Origin: Blattamonas nauphoetae
Taxonomy: Eukaryota; Preaxostyla; Oxymonadida
Direction: 5' to 3'
DNA: 64,000 nt
NCBI GenBank assembly: GCA_033064195.1
Contig: JARBJD010000013.1
Location: 62,001 to 126,000, forward strand
Of this stretch, positions 1 through 11,754 are shown one piece after another. Within the stretch, counting starts at the first letter, position 1; each line of letters begins with the position of its first letter. Made by a program: the position numbers and the translations under genes. The notes beneath the pieces are model-generated. The model saw only the letters and a list, made by a program, of their open reading frames with translations. It was not told the DNA's origin and did not search any database.

Positions 1-1
1 T

Positions 2-3000
2 GGAAATCAAGCACAATTTGGGAATGATGTGTTTGTGGAGGAGTCAGTTCTGGGGAGCGATGGTCCAACACGGTTGTCGAAGTGTGGCGGCGAATCGTAC
101 AGCGACTTTCCTCATCTCGAAATCGAGAACCACAACACAATATAGTAGTAAAATAACCCGGCGAGGGTAAAATAACCCGGGGTGAAAACCCCCTTTTTTG
201 GATCCCTCTTTCCGTCCATCCCATATTTCTCGGAACCAAAATTTTTTTGGGTCCCACTTTTTTTTCCATAATGTTTGTCTCAACTCCGAGTATCCATCAA
301 GGTAGAAATCGAACCTCCAAAATAGGATTCTGGGCCGGGGGTGCCTATTTCGGAACCATATTTTGGCCTATTTTTGACCCATTTTGGCTCCTAAATAGGA
401 GGTCCTTAACATTTAAGCTTAGAGGATCCGAACTTCACGACCACTTTTCTCCACGCCTGTTCAAAATTTTTCTTTCTCGTTTCATTTCTGGTTGTTTGGG
501 ATGTTTTCTCTCGAAATCACAATTTTTGAAAAATGAAAAATCCTGGGGGGACCTGGGTGGAAATTCAGGGTCAAAACTGATTTCCCTGAATACAAAGCTT
601 AGTGATCTGAAAACTTGTTTTGATCATATCTCCACAACCAGACATAGTTCCGACATGAAGTTTTCACCAATATGGATGTTTTGTTGGATTATATTTTTTC
701 TGAAAATTTTGAAAATTTTCGAAGACCTCCTATTTTAGCGTCTTTGATAGTTTTAGTGGTTTTCTCAGAATCAACCCCAACTGCTCTCCTCCCAAGCACG
801 ATTCTAACCAATTTGAGCTTTTGGATTCGATTCTGATTGTGTTCGCATCATTTTAATGAAATTTGGAGACGGGTGCATCATCCCATGTCAAGTGACAGCT
901 CTCCTTTCGAACCAAGGCCAAAACCCACAAAGAATCTCAACTGCCGCAAAGGGATTTTTCTCAAAATTTTCAGAAAAATATAATCCAACAAAACATCCAT
1001 ATTGGTGAAAACTTCATGTCGGAACTATGTCTGGTTGTGGAGATATGATCAAAACAAGTTTTCAGATCACTAAGCTTTGTATTCAGGAAATCAGTTTTGA
1101 CCCTGAATTTCCACCCAGGTCCCCCAGGATTTTTCATTTTTCAAAAATTGTGATTTCGAGAGAAAACATCCCAAACAACCAGAAATGAAACGAGAAAGAA
1201 AAATTTTGAACAGGCGTGGAGAAAAGTGGTCGTGAAGTTCGGATCCTCTAAGCTTAAATGTTAAGGACCTCCTATTTAGGAGCCAAAAATGGGTCAAAAA
1301 TAGGCCAAAATATGGTTCCGAAATAGGCACCCCCGGCCCAGAATCCTATTTTGGAGGTTCGATTTCTACCTTGATGGATACTCGGAGTTGAGACAAACAT
1401 TATGGAAAAAAAAGTGGGACCCAAAAAAATTTTGGTTCCGAGAAATATGGGATGGACGGAAAGAGGGATCCAAAAAAGGGGGTTTTCACCCCGGGTTATT
1501 TTACCCTCGCCGGGTTATTTTACTACTATACAAGACGAACTCGACCAGATTTCTGATTTCATCCCATTCCCAACACTCACAATCACCACAAATGGCACTC
1601 TGACGGCCGCGTGCAAATGGAGCAACGGACAATGCAGAACTCTGATTTACGCTCTCCAGTATCTCCAAACGACATACCCAGGTGGGTCATTGATTAGTCG
1701 AAGCGCTCGCCAGTGGAATACATCGATGACGACAGAGCCGATCGTTTGGGAGAAGCAGGATTTGTGGTATTGGACTGCATCGACGGTGCGGTACAACCTC
1801 TCTCTCACAGCCACCCATGATTCAGATGAAAAAGCCATCTTCACAATCGAAAATGAGTCGAGACTGAAACTGGAACGAATGAATCTGATTCTCAAATCAA
1901 AGCACTTTGCAGCGAAAGTGACGTCGGAAGAAGGAAGTCTGGTGATGGACAATTCCACCATTTCGTGTGCTTCAGTGACGACAGTATCTCCGATCTGGTC
2001 AGTCGGGATTTCTATTGGTTTCAACAACGTCACATTCCAACCTTTTCTCAAGGCCTCAATCGCCACTCTCTCTGCTCCTCTCGTCCACTTCGCTCCACAA
2101 CCATCAGAACAAGACGAGCTGAGGTCAGAATCGTTCGAAATGACGGAATCGATCTTCATCAATTTGACGTTTGAAGGGACAACGATGATCGAGGTGGAGA
2201 CGACAGGCGATGTCACTTTCACAACTCGAACATTCACCAATGTCAAGTTGAATCAACAAGAAGGTGAGTATCTCACTCTGAAAGGACAGAATTTTAAAAC
2301 ACAGCTGAAACCAGAGCAGTGGGACGAAGATCTCCAAACAAAACAACACCTCACATCGCTTTGGGGAGAAGACATTTCGATGGACGAAAGTGAGAAGTGG
2401 AGGAGAGGGTCGCTTGTGTATTGGCTGGTGTCTCCTTCTTCAGAAGTGGTGATTGGAGAGGATGAAGACGCTGTTGATCATCCGAACTGTGGATCGTCGA
2501 CATTCAAATGCACAACACTCGACTCTGCCTTCTCGTCAGCTGGACTAAACACGATTGACACGATCTCCCTCTCTGTATCCACCACACTTTCCACACCCCT
2601 CTTTTTCCTCTCATCACTCTCTCTGAAGTCATCCTCCGAAGAAAGTCAAACGATCACTTTTGACGTATCCAGCTTGTTGATCGTCAACAATCCAATGAAA
2701 ACACTGTCTCTCACCTCTCTCATCTTCACAATTGCTGCGTCATGTTCATCTGCGACGCTTTTCGTGGTTGAGAAAGGAGAGATGAAGTTCTCGTCGTGTC
2801 TGATCGGATCGTCAGAGATTTCGTCGCCTCTGATTGTTCCAGCGTCAACTACGAAGCTGATTGAAGTGAAGTCAGATGGAAAACTGTCACTGATTGACAT
2901 TCTGATCCAACACATCAAATTCACTCATGCCACACTTGGAACGGTATTGCATCTTCATGCTGACTCGACGAACTCCTTCTCCGGAACATCGACAGTGAGA

Positions 3001-5244
3001 GAGATCACTTCTCATGGAAGAGGAAGTCATGTTGTGATTTCTTCATCGACTGGACTGGACTCAGAATCGATTTCGTCTCTCGCCTCTCAAATCGAGGCAT
3101 GGGGCCCGACAACGACGAATGGAGTTCGATTCACTCAATCCGAAATCGACGAGTTTGTTGTGATTGACTCGACTGGAGAAGTGGAAGAGTTGATCTACCG
3201 CTGGAATCCTTATGATTCGAAGACACTGTTCGTTGATCGATCTGGAGGAAGTCACTCGAAATGTGGTCTTTCTGTTCTCCCGTGCTCATCCATCTCCGAC
3301 AATGCGAACAAGGTTGGTGCTGGAGAATCGATTGTTGTAAGCAGTGCCATCATCGTATCTGTTGGTTTCACATCGTCGAAGGCGTTGTCTGTCGAATCAT
3401 CCAGCAACACGCAGCCGGTTCTCTCCATTGTGAACACTGCCTCGTTCACCACACAGGCATCTCCTCTATTGTTCACTTCCATCTCATTCATTCCACTCCC
3501 ACAAACATCCAACCAGAATGCTGACACAACTGCACGGACTGAATCGCTGTTCGTTGTGGAATCTGGGTCTCTCTCGTTGACATCATGCTCTTTTTCATCA
3601 TTCGCGCTTTCGTCGTCTCCTCTGATCACTCACACATCTGGCACACTCACTCTTCAATCGTGTTCAGTGTCATCAATCACTCGCTCAACAGGAAACGGAA
3701 CAGTTTTGAGCATCGAAATGTCAACAGGGAAGTCGTTGTTGTTGGATGAGATCGAATTCTGGTCGATGCCATCATCGAAAGACTCACCGATTCTGGCTCT
3801 TTCATTCCCTCCATTCGACGAATCCGATCCTGATCCTCTCTTCTACTTCACTCTGACGAATCTCCACTTCAACAGCATGACCGGAATGGAATCTCAACCG
3901 CCTTGTTTCATCTCTCTTGTCGGTCACGACCTCACGAACTGGATCGAAGTTGGTGATGACCGATTCAAAAACTCGTACAACCAAAGATCACTCTTCGCGA
4001 ATTATTGGAGCTTCGATATCTCGAATGATCACTCACAATCACTCCTCGTTCTCCTTCTTCCGTTCCAATATCAATCAGATCTTTTCGTGGCGAAGAGAGG
4101 AAATGACGAGACAGGAACGGGGTCTGTGTCGTTGCCATTTCTGACGCTGTCAGCGTGCATCAAAGATGTCAATAGTATTCAGGCAGATCTGATTACTGTG
4201 AATATCATCGACGAAACGAGGATTGGAGGGTGTGTGGTGGTTGGGGAAGAAACAGGAACAGCACAGACAATCAGGATCTCATCAACTGAATGGAAAGGAG
4301 GGAAGATTGTGTGTGAAGTGGAAGGAGGAAGTGTGGGTGGGGGAAGATGGGAAGAAAGGAGGAGGATGATTGCGATCAAAAGAAGTCTGGTGATTGTGTC
4401 GTCGCTCACGTTCGAACTGCGTGGAACATCAAAACAGATCGTTTCAGTGTTTGTTGTGTCGGACAACGCTGAACTGTCGCTTGCGGAATGCTCTCTGACA
4501 ACGCGTGAAGTGGTGACGACGTCGTTTGTGGAAGTTGGGAGCACAGGAAGCTTGACAGTGTCTGATGTGTCGTGCTCGGAAGGTCGGTTTGGTGGGAAGG
4601 GAAGTGTGGTTGTGTGTGTCGGGAGTGGACGTGTTGAAATGAGGGAAGTTGAGATAACGAGCTGTTGGTTTGAAGGAGGAGGAGTTGTGGTTGGAGGATC
4701 GACACGAGGGATCTTGATTGTGGACTCGCAGTTCCGAAACTGTTCTGGTGGATCGTTTGGAAGTCTGATTCGTATTTCTGTTTTTGGATGCTCAGCTGAA
4801 GTTCAGAATTGCATGTTTGAGGGATGCACAACAAGAATACGGATGGACGAGATTGCAGATGGAGGGAGGGCTGTGGGAGGAGGGTGTGTTGTGATTGAGC
4901 TGGGTCATCGAAGGAGTTCGACTCGCTCTGCGCCACACACCTCAGCTGATCTTTCGATGTCATCATTTGTGTCCTGTGTTCTGATCAACACAAGCCCTCA
5001 CCCATCGTCACCAGGGAATCTGAATTTCGTTGGAGGAAGTGGATTCTTGATTTTTGTGTCAGATGCTGGCGAACATGTTGATTTGAGGAAAGTTCGAGTT
5101 GTGGACAGTGTGTGCGAAAAGATGGAGGGATGGGGGAAAGGAGGATTCGAGGGAGGAGTTGTGGTGTGGCGTGGACAGTCGCTGAGATTGGACCGTCGAG
5201 AGATGGCCGTGAAGGGAAGCTCGTTTGGTTTGGTCAAAGTCTAA
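2..5244 (+). pseudogene. Parallel beta-helix surface protein gene, 5' end outside the window, split by a fold-back element
   Basis: The reading frame runs from base 2 to a stop created at base 143 and resumes at 1529. Discounting bases 143-1528 and one TA copy leaves a single open frame of 1284 codons ending with TAA at 5244. The protein is rich in Ser, Thr and Val and has imperfect repeats of short beta-strands (for example SLSLTSCSFSSFAL), typical of right-handed parallel beta-helix proteins, which are usually extracellular and adhesive or ligand-binding (family knowledge). About the first 870 codons after the insertion closely match the gene at 16539-21627; the rest is a different beta-helix module, and no membrane span or kinase-like domain follows, so it looks like a shorter secreted paralogue. 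An ATG at 1402 inside the insertion opens in frame with the gene, so a chimeric shorter protein is possible. No specific function is recognised. Confidence 0.75.
143..1528. mobile_element. Fold-back element A1 (long inverted-repeat MITE, TA target site)
   Basis: Two arms of about 570 bases are inverted copies of each other (roughly 143-715 and 960-1528) around a 245-base spacer. Ends read TAGTAGTAAAATAACCCGG and its complement, flanked by TA at 141-142 and 1529-1530. There is no transposase, so it is non-autonomous and probably moved by a Tc1/mariner-superfamily enzyme (inferred from the TA site). The internal arm sequence is shared with the element at 30417-31784 and with a remnant at 42944-43130. 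It interrupts the beta-helix gene exactly at a codon containing TA. Confidence 0.85.
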
Positions 5245-5519
5245 GTCTTCATTATTCTCTACCAGGCTGTTCTGTCATCTATCTTTGTGCCAGGAGTGGA
5301 AGCGCCTCCTCTTCTAGATATTCTTCATTTTTCTCTGCCATTGTTTGATCGTCTCTCAGCTTTTTGTTCTGATTTATCTTCTTGATACCATTCAATTCTC
5401 GATTCTTCTGTGTTTTTCATTTCTCTCTGTTGTATATTGTATAAGCCTTTCGTTTTTGGACACAATCGGAGAGAAACCGGAGCGAACATTTCTTGCATCA
5501 CAAACCGATGCCAATTTTT
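5245..5519. other. Short intergenic stretch
   Basis: T-rich, pyrimidine-biased sequence between the stop of the beta-helix gene and the target-site duplication of the hAT element. No gene or RNA is seen. Confidence 0.5.
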
Positions 5520-5724
5520 GTGATAACCAGGGTGTTCCATTTTGCGGGCGACATTCGAAATTAGAGTTCAAAAATTGAAAAATGTATTGTTTAATTAAGA
5601 TAAGGTCATCTTTGGGAGAGGCAGACTAAATGGTCAGCCGAAGTGGAGAACGAATGATCTGACCCAAACCCATCATAAATCCAATTCAGTAGTTTATCTT
5701 GCTCAGAACTTTCTAATTAGTGAA

Positions 5725-7628
5725 ATGGATCGAGTAAGGAAACAGGAAACACTCATCCAGCGATTTCCGAATGAATTCGGCAGTTCAGACTCAATCTTTA
5801 AGATCGTGGACGGTTCGGGCATTCTCTGCTCTCTATGTTCAACGCGCTACCACAATCATTTTCATACCAAGATATCGTTCATTAATCATCCCTCAACGAC
5901 ACTTAATCCGAACAATTTGATCAGACATATTACTTCTCTACGACATCAAGCAGCATCGAACGATGATCCGTTGATTGAGACTCCGGCTATGGGATCTATC
6001 TCACTTCCTCAGCTCGCAACGTCACAGCTTAAGAATATGTTCAGAGCTGCATACTTTGTCGCTAAGCATAACCTCCCTATCCGACTCTATTCTTCCCTCA
6101 TGGATCATTTTGATTTAGTCTCGGGAGTTCCTTCGACATCAATTGGAACTTACCGATCCTTGCGGTCCTTTAGAAAAGGACTTTCGATACTATCGGAGTT
6201 TTTCTGCTTCCAACCAAACAATCTAAATCCTTTCTTTCCAAACTTTTGTCTCATTCTCGATACGACAACTGACACTACAGGGCAAACCCATCTCATCATT
6301 CTAATTCAGTTCCTTGATTTCCATTTTAATACAAAATTGCATGTTCTTGCACTCTCTGGACTAATCTCATCAACTGGTGACGAAATGAAATCAGCAATTC
6401 TGACAGTCCTTTCGAATCACAATTTATCCGTAACAAATTGTATCGGACTCTCGACTGATGGCGCAAGCTCAATGGTTGGTCTGCAGAGTGGGTTGTTGGG
6501 TCGATTCAAAAAAGTGGGATTTTGTGGCATCCATATGCACTGTTTCGCTCACCGGGTTCAAATTGTCATCAATCGAATTCTAAAATATGCACACAATCTC
6601 CTTTTCGACGAGCCATCAAGGTTCTCCAACGATGCGCTGCTTGGCTGAGGAAGAGTGGAAAGAGAAGAAAGCAACTGGAAGAACTTCAAAAGAAAACACA
6701 GTAAAACACGCACTATACCAATTGTTCATCGTATCCGATGGACTTCGATTGTCCGATCGATCCACCACGCTATTGAAGTTTTTCATCTATGAAAACAGTC
6801 CTCACAACTTTTCTTCAACTAGAAAGAAAGACGTAAGTCTTCGAATGTCTTGGTCTTCGTCTCTGCTCTCCTCGTTTGTGATTCTCGATATGATTTTGTC
6901 TCCTCTAAACGATCTAACAATTGCGGTTCAATCAAAAACCCTCGAGATTTTCCAACTCGAACAGAAAATCAGGGAGACTCTACAGCAGCTGTCAGCATTT
7001 CATTCTCCATCAGCTTTCGCTTGGACGCCTCCAGCAATGGGCGGAACGCGGATGCAGATTGCGGCCGATCTGGAAGAGGAGTTACTGACAGAGACACAAA
7101 ATGGGGATTGGAGATTGTTGATCAACCTGTTCGGGTGGAAGGATTGTAATGACATGAAAGTATCGAAGGACGCGTTCACTCAACTCACTCATCTCCTCTC
7201 CGTCCATCCACCAAATGCACTTGAACTTTCTTTCGTCAGAGTATGACTCTTTCATTCTCACCTGTCAGGATATTCCGGGTCTTCCTTCCGCTATTGGTGA
7301 ACACAGAGCTCGTTTCTTTTCCCGTCTTAACGACATGCAATCATTCCCTCGGATAACACGTTTTGCACATCTATGTTTCGTCATTTCCCCAACATCAGCT
7401 GCTGCCGAGAGAGGTTTCAGCCAGAAAAACAGAATCAAGACAGTCTTCAGGACTCTTCTCACAAATAAAACTCTCGAGGATCTTTTTCTTCTCTCTGCAA
7501 ACGGTCCTGAGTCTCTTTCAGATCTGGAACTCACATCTCATCTCATCTTTCAAAGAAAAGTATCCTATCACGAGATACTCTCCAACTCGTCATTGTGTGA
7601 AACGCTATGGGTTTCCAGAAAGGCATGA
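5725..7628 (+). pseudogene. hAT transposase, broken by two frameshifts
   Basis: Three overlapping open stretches in successive frames (5725-6648, about 6587-7246 and 7215-7628) cover a hAT transposase. The first starts at an ATG and has a BED-like zinc-finger region (CSLCSTRYHNHFH near residues 35-50), then the RNase H-like core with LILDTTTDTTG and the pattern STDGASSMVG...HMHCFAH, the usual hAT second-acidic and histidine region. The last stretch carries the C-terminal hAT dimerisation signature (SAAAERGFSQKNRI). Two frame changes, near 6.6 kb and 7.2 kb, make it non-functional as read; introns cannot be excluded at those points but no convincing splice pair was seen. The enzyme would cut and paste this element and related MITEs. 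Confidence 0.8.
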
Positions 7629-8388
7629 ATTTGAGAAGGTAATGAAGAATCCGCTTGGAGTTGAACCCTGTCAGCCAGGATTGCGATTGATGGGACGGAG
7701 GGAAAGATGCAACAACTATTGCATGTAGTTCTCTGGATCAAGGCGATTCTCATTCTTCGATGTTAGTCCTCCCAATGAGCGTCGACTCAATCAGATCAAC
7801 TCCCGTTCCGTTTAATCCTCATCTTGTCGAGCAACGCACCTCTGAACCCACGTCTTCTTTTCCACCCCGTTTTGATCCGATTTATCTGCACTTCTCCGAC
7901 CGAAGGAATCGTGGAGGGAGAAAGCAAGCCCAGCTGTCTTTGTCTGATCAGATTCAAAAAGCGTTTTCGCTTCAGGAGGAAATGGAGAACTCTGAACAGT
8001 CTTCTTCTTCCGAGGAGGGCTTCGAACAGATACAGAATTCTATGCTATCACTTCCCGGAAGAGGAGTTCAAAGGCTCTCAGCGGAAAAGTCGTTTGTAGA
8101 AAACCCCACATGGTTCTTTTGATGTCATTCAACTTGCTCACTCTGCTCATTTGATGTCACCCTCTAACGATGTCACTCTCTCCCGATGTCACCCTCTCCC
8201 GATGTCACCCTCTGCCGTTGTCACTCTCTGCCGTTGAACGTCTCGTCAACCCCGACAATTCGAAGGAGCAGGGCAGAGAAAACGACAGCTCTTTTCACTT
8301 TAGCGATGAACTACACGCCGCGACCACCTGCTCTCCAATCTGACATTCAACAATTCTCAGAATCGATCCAGAACGCGAAACTGACTAG
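7629..8388 (+). other. Coding-like but interrupted interior of the hAT element
   Basis: Frame 2 is open from 7760 to 8122 and again from 8186 to 8425 (Ser/Pro/Glu-rich, no recognised domain), separated by a short tandem repeat at 8153-8232. Probably part of the same degraded captured coding sequence that continues at 8389-9417. Confidence 0.3.
8153..8232 (+). repeat. Tandem repeat, 16-base unit, five copies
   Basis: Units of the type GATGTCACCCTCTCCC repeat five times with one to three changes each. It lies in the interior of the hAT element between two open stretches of the same frame. Confidence 0.85.
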
Positions 8389-9417
8389 TCCGACCACCTC
8401 ATCGGGACACAACTTGCGAGTCTGAAGTCACCCTTCGCAGAACCAACCATTGTTGAAGAGGCGAATCGACAAGAAGTCCGAGACGCACTCGACATTCTTC
8501 TCACCGACACGAGCAACCGATCGACACCAGCAGTCCAGTTACAATTCATTGTGAATGCTCTGTTGCAGTATCTCCTCAAAACACAATCAGACACAGACAC
8601 TCCGAGCTCTCCCCAGTCCAATTTGCATTTCAAGAGAAGGATGGCACGTATCGCGTGTGATCTCCTCTCCACGATTGTCGATCCCAAACACGAATCTGTG
8701 GAGAAGAGACTCGAGGGGGTGATTCTGGACACGCATCCACTGTTTTCTCACCCCTCCCCACAATCCGATCGTCTCTCAACCAACACCCCCTCCCACTCGC
8801 ACAGTCCAGAAGCGTGCTGGCAGCGATCGAATCGATCGAACCAGTCAAACACCAGCCGATTCTCGTCTTTGCCAAAACTGGGAGTGATCTCTTCACTTCA
8901 ACGAACGAATCAGCCGATTCCATTCAATGTTGGATACAAAGAAGGGGACATCCGAACAGAAATGCAACAAATCTACGAACTGTTGACATCTCTTGTGCCT
9001 GATCACTTCGCTCAAGAAAACAAAACACTCTCCCATCCTCCAAAGGGCAAAGAACGAAGGAAGACATCAGCATCGAAGAATGAGGAAGGAGAAAGGACTG
9101 GAACATCGATGGACTCAGCGATTCTGGACAAAGCGAAAACATTGACAACGCCTCTGTTTGTGTGTGTTGACGAGAATCTCGCTGACCACGAGAGTCTGCC
9201 CGTGTCGCTTCATTCGGATGACAAGACCACTCGTTGTGGACTTATGCGACAACATAGCATTGCTGAAGTTCATTGGATTCTGTTTCTGACGCGGAGCTCG
9301 CGCGAAGTGATAGCTCTCTCGCTCATCGAGCACGAGGATGAAGCAGAATGCATGAAGCAACTGCCCGATTCGATCAAACCACTCTTCCATTCGATGTCAA
9401 TTACGTTCATCTTTTAG
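8389..9417 (+). CDS. Unrecognised open reading frame carried in the hAT element
   Basis: Frame 1 is open from just after a TAG at 8386 to TAG at 9417, about 342 codons, with no ATG at its beginning, so the true start lies upstream or is lost. The product is hydrophilic, rich in Ser, Pro and charged residues, with an N-terminal helical stretch (RQEVRDALDILLTDTSNRS) that could be an armadillo- or HEAT-like helix pair; no domain is recognised. Codon use resembles the host genes more than random DNA. It may be a host gene fragment captured by the transposon, or a second transposon gene. Upstream frame 2 overlaps its start, pointing to a frameshift. Confidence 0.35.
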   Translation, partial: SDHLIGTQLASLKSPFAEPTIVEEANRQEVRDALDILLTDTSNRSTPAVQLQFIVNALLQYLLKTQSDTDTPSSPQSNLHFKRRMARIACDLLSTIVDPKHESVEKRLEGVILDTHPLFSHPSPQSDRLSTNTPSHSHSPEACWQRSNRSNQSNTSRFSSLPKLGVISSLQRTNQPIPFNVGYKEGDIRTEMQQIYELLTSLVPDHFAQENKTLSHPPKGKERRKTSASKNEEGERTGTSMDSAILDKAKTLTTPLFVCVDENLADHESLPVSLHSDDKTTRCGLMRQHSIAEVHWILFLTRSSREVIALSLIEHEDEAECMKQLPDSIKPLFHSMSITFIF

Positions 9418-9965
9418 ATAGAGCACAATCCAACTCCTGACTAACTCAAACCTCTCGTCATCAGCCCTTCCCACTTCACGTCCTCCACCACTCGCCGCAT
9501 CCTCTCTCCTCGTCTGCTCGGTCGACACTGCTCTCTCTTTGTCCTCCATTTCTGTCGACTCGCTCACTGCATGCTCTGCCTGATTGATCGTCACTCTCTC
9601 ACCAACGATGCTGTTGAATGGTGTCGAGCGATGGAACTTCGCTCTCATCTCATCAATTGCCAACGGAGTGCACTACAAACAACATTTCGAGAAGCCTTTT
9701 CTCTTCCGGAGTGCGACGAGAAGGAAATCTTGGACTTCACCCTCACTTGACCCAACATCGTTCCCATTCTCTTTCTTCGGTCTCTCCGCCGCTTTGTCAG
9801 TCGCTCTCGCTGTGCTCTGACTTGCCGCTCTGTCTGCCCCTTGCTTGATGAGCTGTGGTTGTTGTTGTTGCTGGATCTCATCCTTCGATCAACTCGCGGT
9901 CGTTTTCGTGTTGGAATGAATGTGGCTGAGCCTTCCGATGAAAGACCATCTCGCTCTTCATTTCT
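9418..9965. other. Hat interior without a clear gene
   Basis: Pyrimidine-rich plus strand with only short overlapping open stretches. No recognised feature. Confidence 0.4.
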
Positions 9966-10601
9966 CTACCCCTCCATCCACACTTCCATATTTGTTACAC
10001 TCAATCCCTTGTTGCTCTCTCGCCGCGATGGTCTCCAGCTGTCCTCTGTCATCGTTTCTTCATCCACACAGCTTCGTGTTGAAGGAACGATGAGATTGCT
10101 GGATCGTCTGTCCTCGAACCATTCTCGATAATTCCAACTGACACTCGTCGAAGCACAACTGATCGGTCGAGCCATCGTGTCTCTGAAAGTACAGTCTGTC
10201 TCTTCTGCCGATCCCTCACTCTCCTCGTCTGTCTCTTCTGCCGATCCCTCACTCTCCTCGTCTGTCTCTTCTGCCGATCCCTCACTCTCCTCGTCTGTCT
10301 CTTCTGCCGATCCCTCACTCTCCTCGTCTGTCTCGTCCACATCATGAACGACTCTCCGAATAGTGACACCATTTGGATTGAGATCACTTGACGTCGACAA
10401 TCGCGATGAACGAAACCGTGTTGATGTCAAAATGGTGCAGAAAGTGCTCGTCCCATCTGCGGAATCTCCTCTCCACCCGCTTCTCGCTCGTCGCTTGTGA
10501 ACCATCGAAGTGTTTCTCGCTCCTTCCTGCCGATTCCTCCGACTGTCTCTTTCTTGTCGACCAACAAATGATTCCTTTCTGCACATGCCAGTCAGTCTCA
10601 A
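9966..10601 (-). CDS. Possible ORF with acidic tandem repeat, inside the hAT element
   Basis: A 211-codon minus-strand frame; its central part is four copies of an 11-residue acidic repeat (DEESEGSAEET) encoded by the 33-base tandem repeat at 10196-10327. Flanks are Arg/Ser-rich. No domain is recognised, a second frame is also open through the repeat, and it could be chance coding of a minisatellite. Confidence 0.25.
   Translation of the reverse strand: MRLTGMCRKESFVGRQERDSRRNRQEGARNTSMVHKRRARSGWRGDSADGTSTFCTILTSTRFRSSRLSTSSDLNPNGVTIRRVVHDVDETDEESEGSAEETDEESEGSAEETDEESEGSAEETDEESEGSAEETDCTFRDTMARPISCASTSVSWNYREWFEDRRSSNLIVPSTRSCVDEETMTEDSWRPSRRESNKGLSVTNMEVWMEG
10196..10327. repeat. Minisatellite, 33-base unit, four exact copies
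   Basis: The unit begins CTGTCTCTTCTGCCGATCCC and is repeated four times with no change seen, followed by a partial copy to about 10338. The unit length is a multiple of three, keeping all frames open. Confidence 0.9.
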
Positions 10602-11128
10602 GATGCCTAGTTGCCTCGCGTTGTTGGAAGCTGAAGCTCAATGGTGTGTGTAATTGAGAGTGTGGTCAAAGTGGTTGAAGAATAGAAGAAACTATCAGAC
10701 AGCCTTGTTCGGATGTTGGGCGGAGGGAGGACAAACAGCGAGCAATTTTGCTCGAATAGCATGAGTTCAGGTTCTTTGAGATGTTGCTTTATCTTCGTTG
10801 CTTCATCAAACACACAACACATGCTTGTCCCATCGAATGAATCCCTGCCGAGTCTGCGCTTAAACCACTTCTCGCTCATCGATGACACCCAAAAACAGGC
10901 TGAGCGAGACGCGCAGAAAAGATGAAATTGATTGTCTTAACTGTATCTCTTCGTCTGTACATCCGTCCACTTCAACCAACGTCTCCCTTACGCTTTCTTT
11001 TCCGCTTTTTCCGAGATTTTTGTTTGTTTATCAATATTCAATTCACATTTAGGATTTGACATAATGTTCATGAAATGGGTTTTTGTGATCATGATCTACA
11101 AAAATATGGGTACGTTTGGAACACCCTG
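10602..11128. other. Right subterminal region of the hAT element
   Basis: No gene is recognised; ends with the terminal inverted repeat TGGAACACCCTG at 11117-11128. Confidence 0.5.
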
Positions 11129-11155
11129 GTGATAACTTTCGTGAAATAGGTGTTA

Positions 11156-11754
11156 TAGATGTTTCAATAAACCGAACTTTTCATAAATCCGTAACATGGG
11201 GCTTGAAAAATATATATTGGTCAAACTAAGAAAAATAAAATTTGGTTCCGCGCCGAAACCCCTGTGTCGGGAGAAAACCTCAAAATACCCCCTTTTGCCC
11301 GATAAAAAATATTGTTTCGGCAATATCTCAACAACCAGTGAACCGATTTTGATGAAGTTTTTCAGAAAAACGTTTTTTTGGCGAAATGAACATTTTGAAA
11401 AAAATTTGGAGAAAAAATTCTGGATATTTGGGATAATGGAAAAAAACCCATATTTTTCTCGACAAAAAATTCTTAGAAAAAAAATAGGTTTATTTTTTGA
11501 GCAGCTTTTGTCGAGATCTTTACGATCACAATGCATTTTATTTGATTCAAAACGGATGGCTGGTTGTGGAGAAATGAGGGCAAAAAGTTGAGAAAAATAT
11601 GTGGATGCCTAAAGGAAACAGTATTTTGAGGTTTTCTCCCGACACAGGGGTTTCGGCGCGGAACCAAATTTTATTTTTCTTAGTTTGACCCATCTAAATT
11701 TTTCAATCCCCATTGTACGGATTTTTGAATATGTACGGATTATTGACACTACTA
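11156..11754. mobile_element. Fold-back element B1 (long inverted-repeat MITE, TTA target site)
   Basis: 599 bases; ends TAG...CTA, flanked by TTA at 11153-11155 and 11755-11757. The outer arms share the segment GGTTCCGCGCCGAAACCCC in inverted orientation (about 11232 and 11650). A 3-bp TTA duplication suggests the PIF/Harbinger superfamily as the mobilising enzyme (inference). Related copies: 29720-32460, 49803-50332 and, more distant, 50373-50970. Confidence 0.8.

Larger units (their letters stand above)
5528..11128 (+). mobile_element. hAT-superfamily DNA transposon, 5.6 kb, with broken transposase and extra internal DNA
   Basis: Ends are CAGGGTGTTCCA and its inverted copy TGGAACACCCTG, flanked by a perfect 8-base duplication GTGATAAC at 5520-5527 and 11129-11136. 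An 8-bp duplication and CAGG-type termini are hallmarks of hAT elements. The left 2.1 kb holds a transposase in three frames; the right 3.4 kb holds unrecognised coding-like DNA and tandem repeats, making the element longer than a typical 3-4 kb hAT and suggesting captured sequence. The duplication is still perfect, so insertion is not ancient, although the transposase is already damaged. Family B fold-back B1 begins about 20 bases beyond the right duplication. Confidence 0.9.

Noticed and set aside
247-738. Open frames of 163 and 79 codons inside fold-back A1
   Set aside because: They are mirror translations of the two inverted arms, repeated in other family members and without protein-like composition.
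1647-2246. 199-codon minus-strand frame opposite the beta-helix gene
   Set aside because: A shadow of the highly biased beta-helix coding strand; many similar shadows lie opposite both large genes.
8153-8232. CRISPR-like array
   Set aside because: The 16-base units are contiguous without spacers.
10049-10387. Arg-rich 112-codon minus-strand frame through the minisatellite
   Set aside because: All frames stay open through a 33-base repeat; there is no independent evidence for coding.
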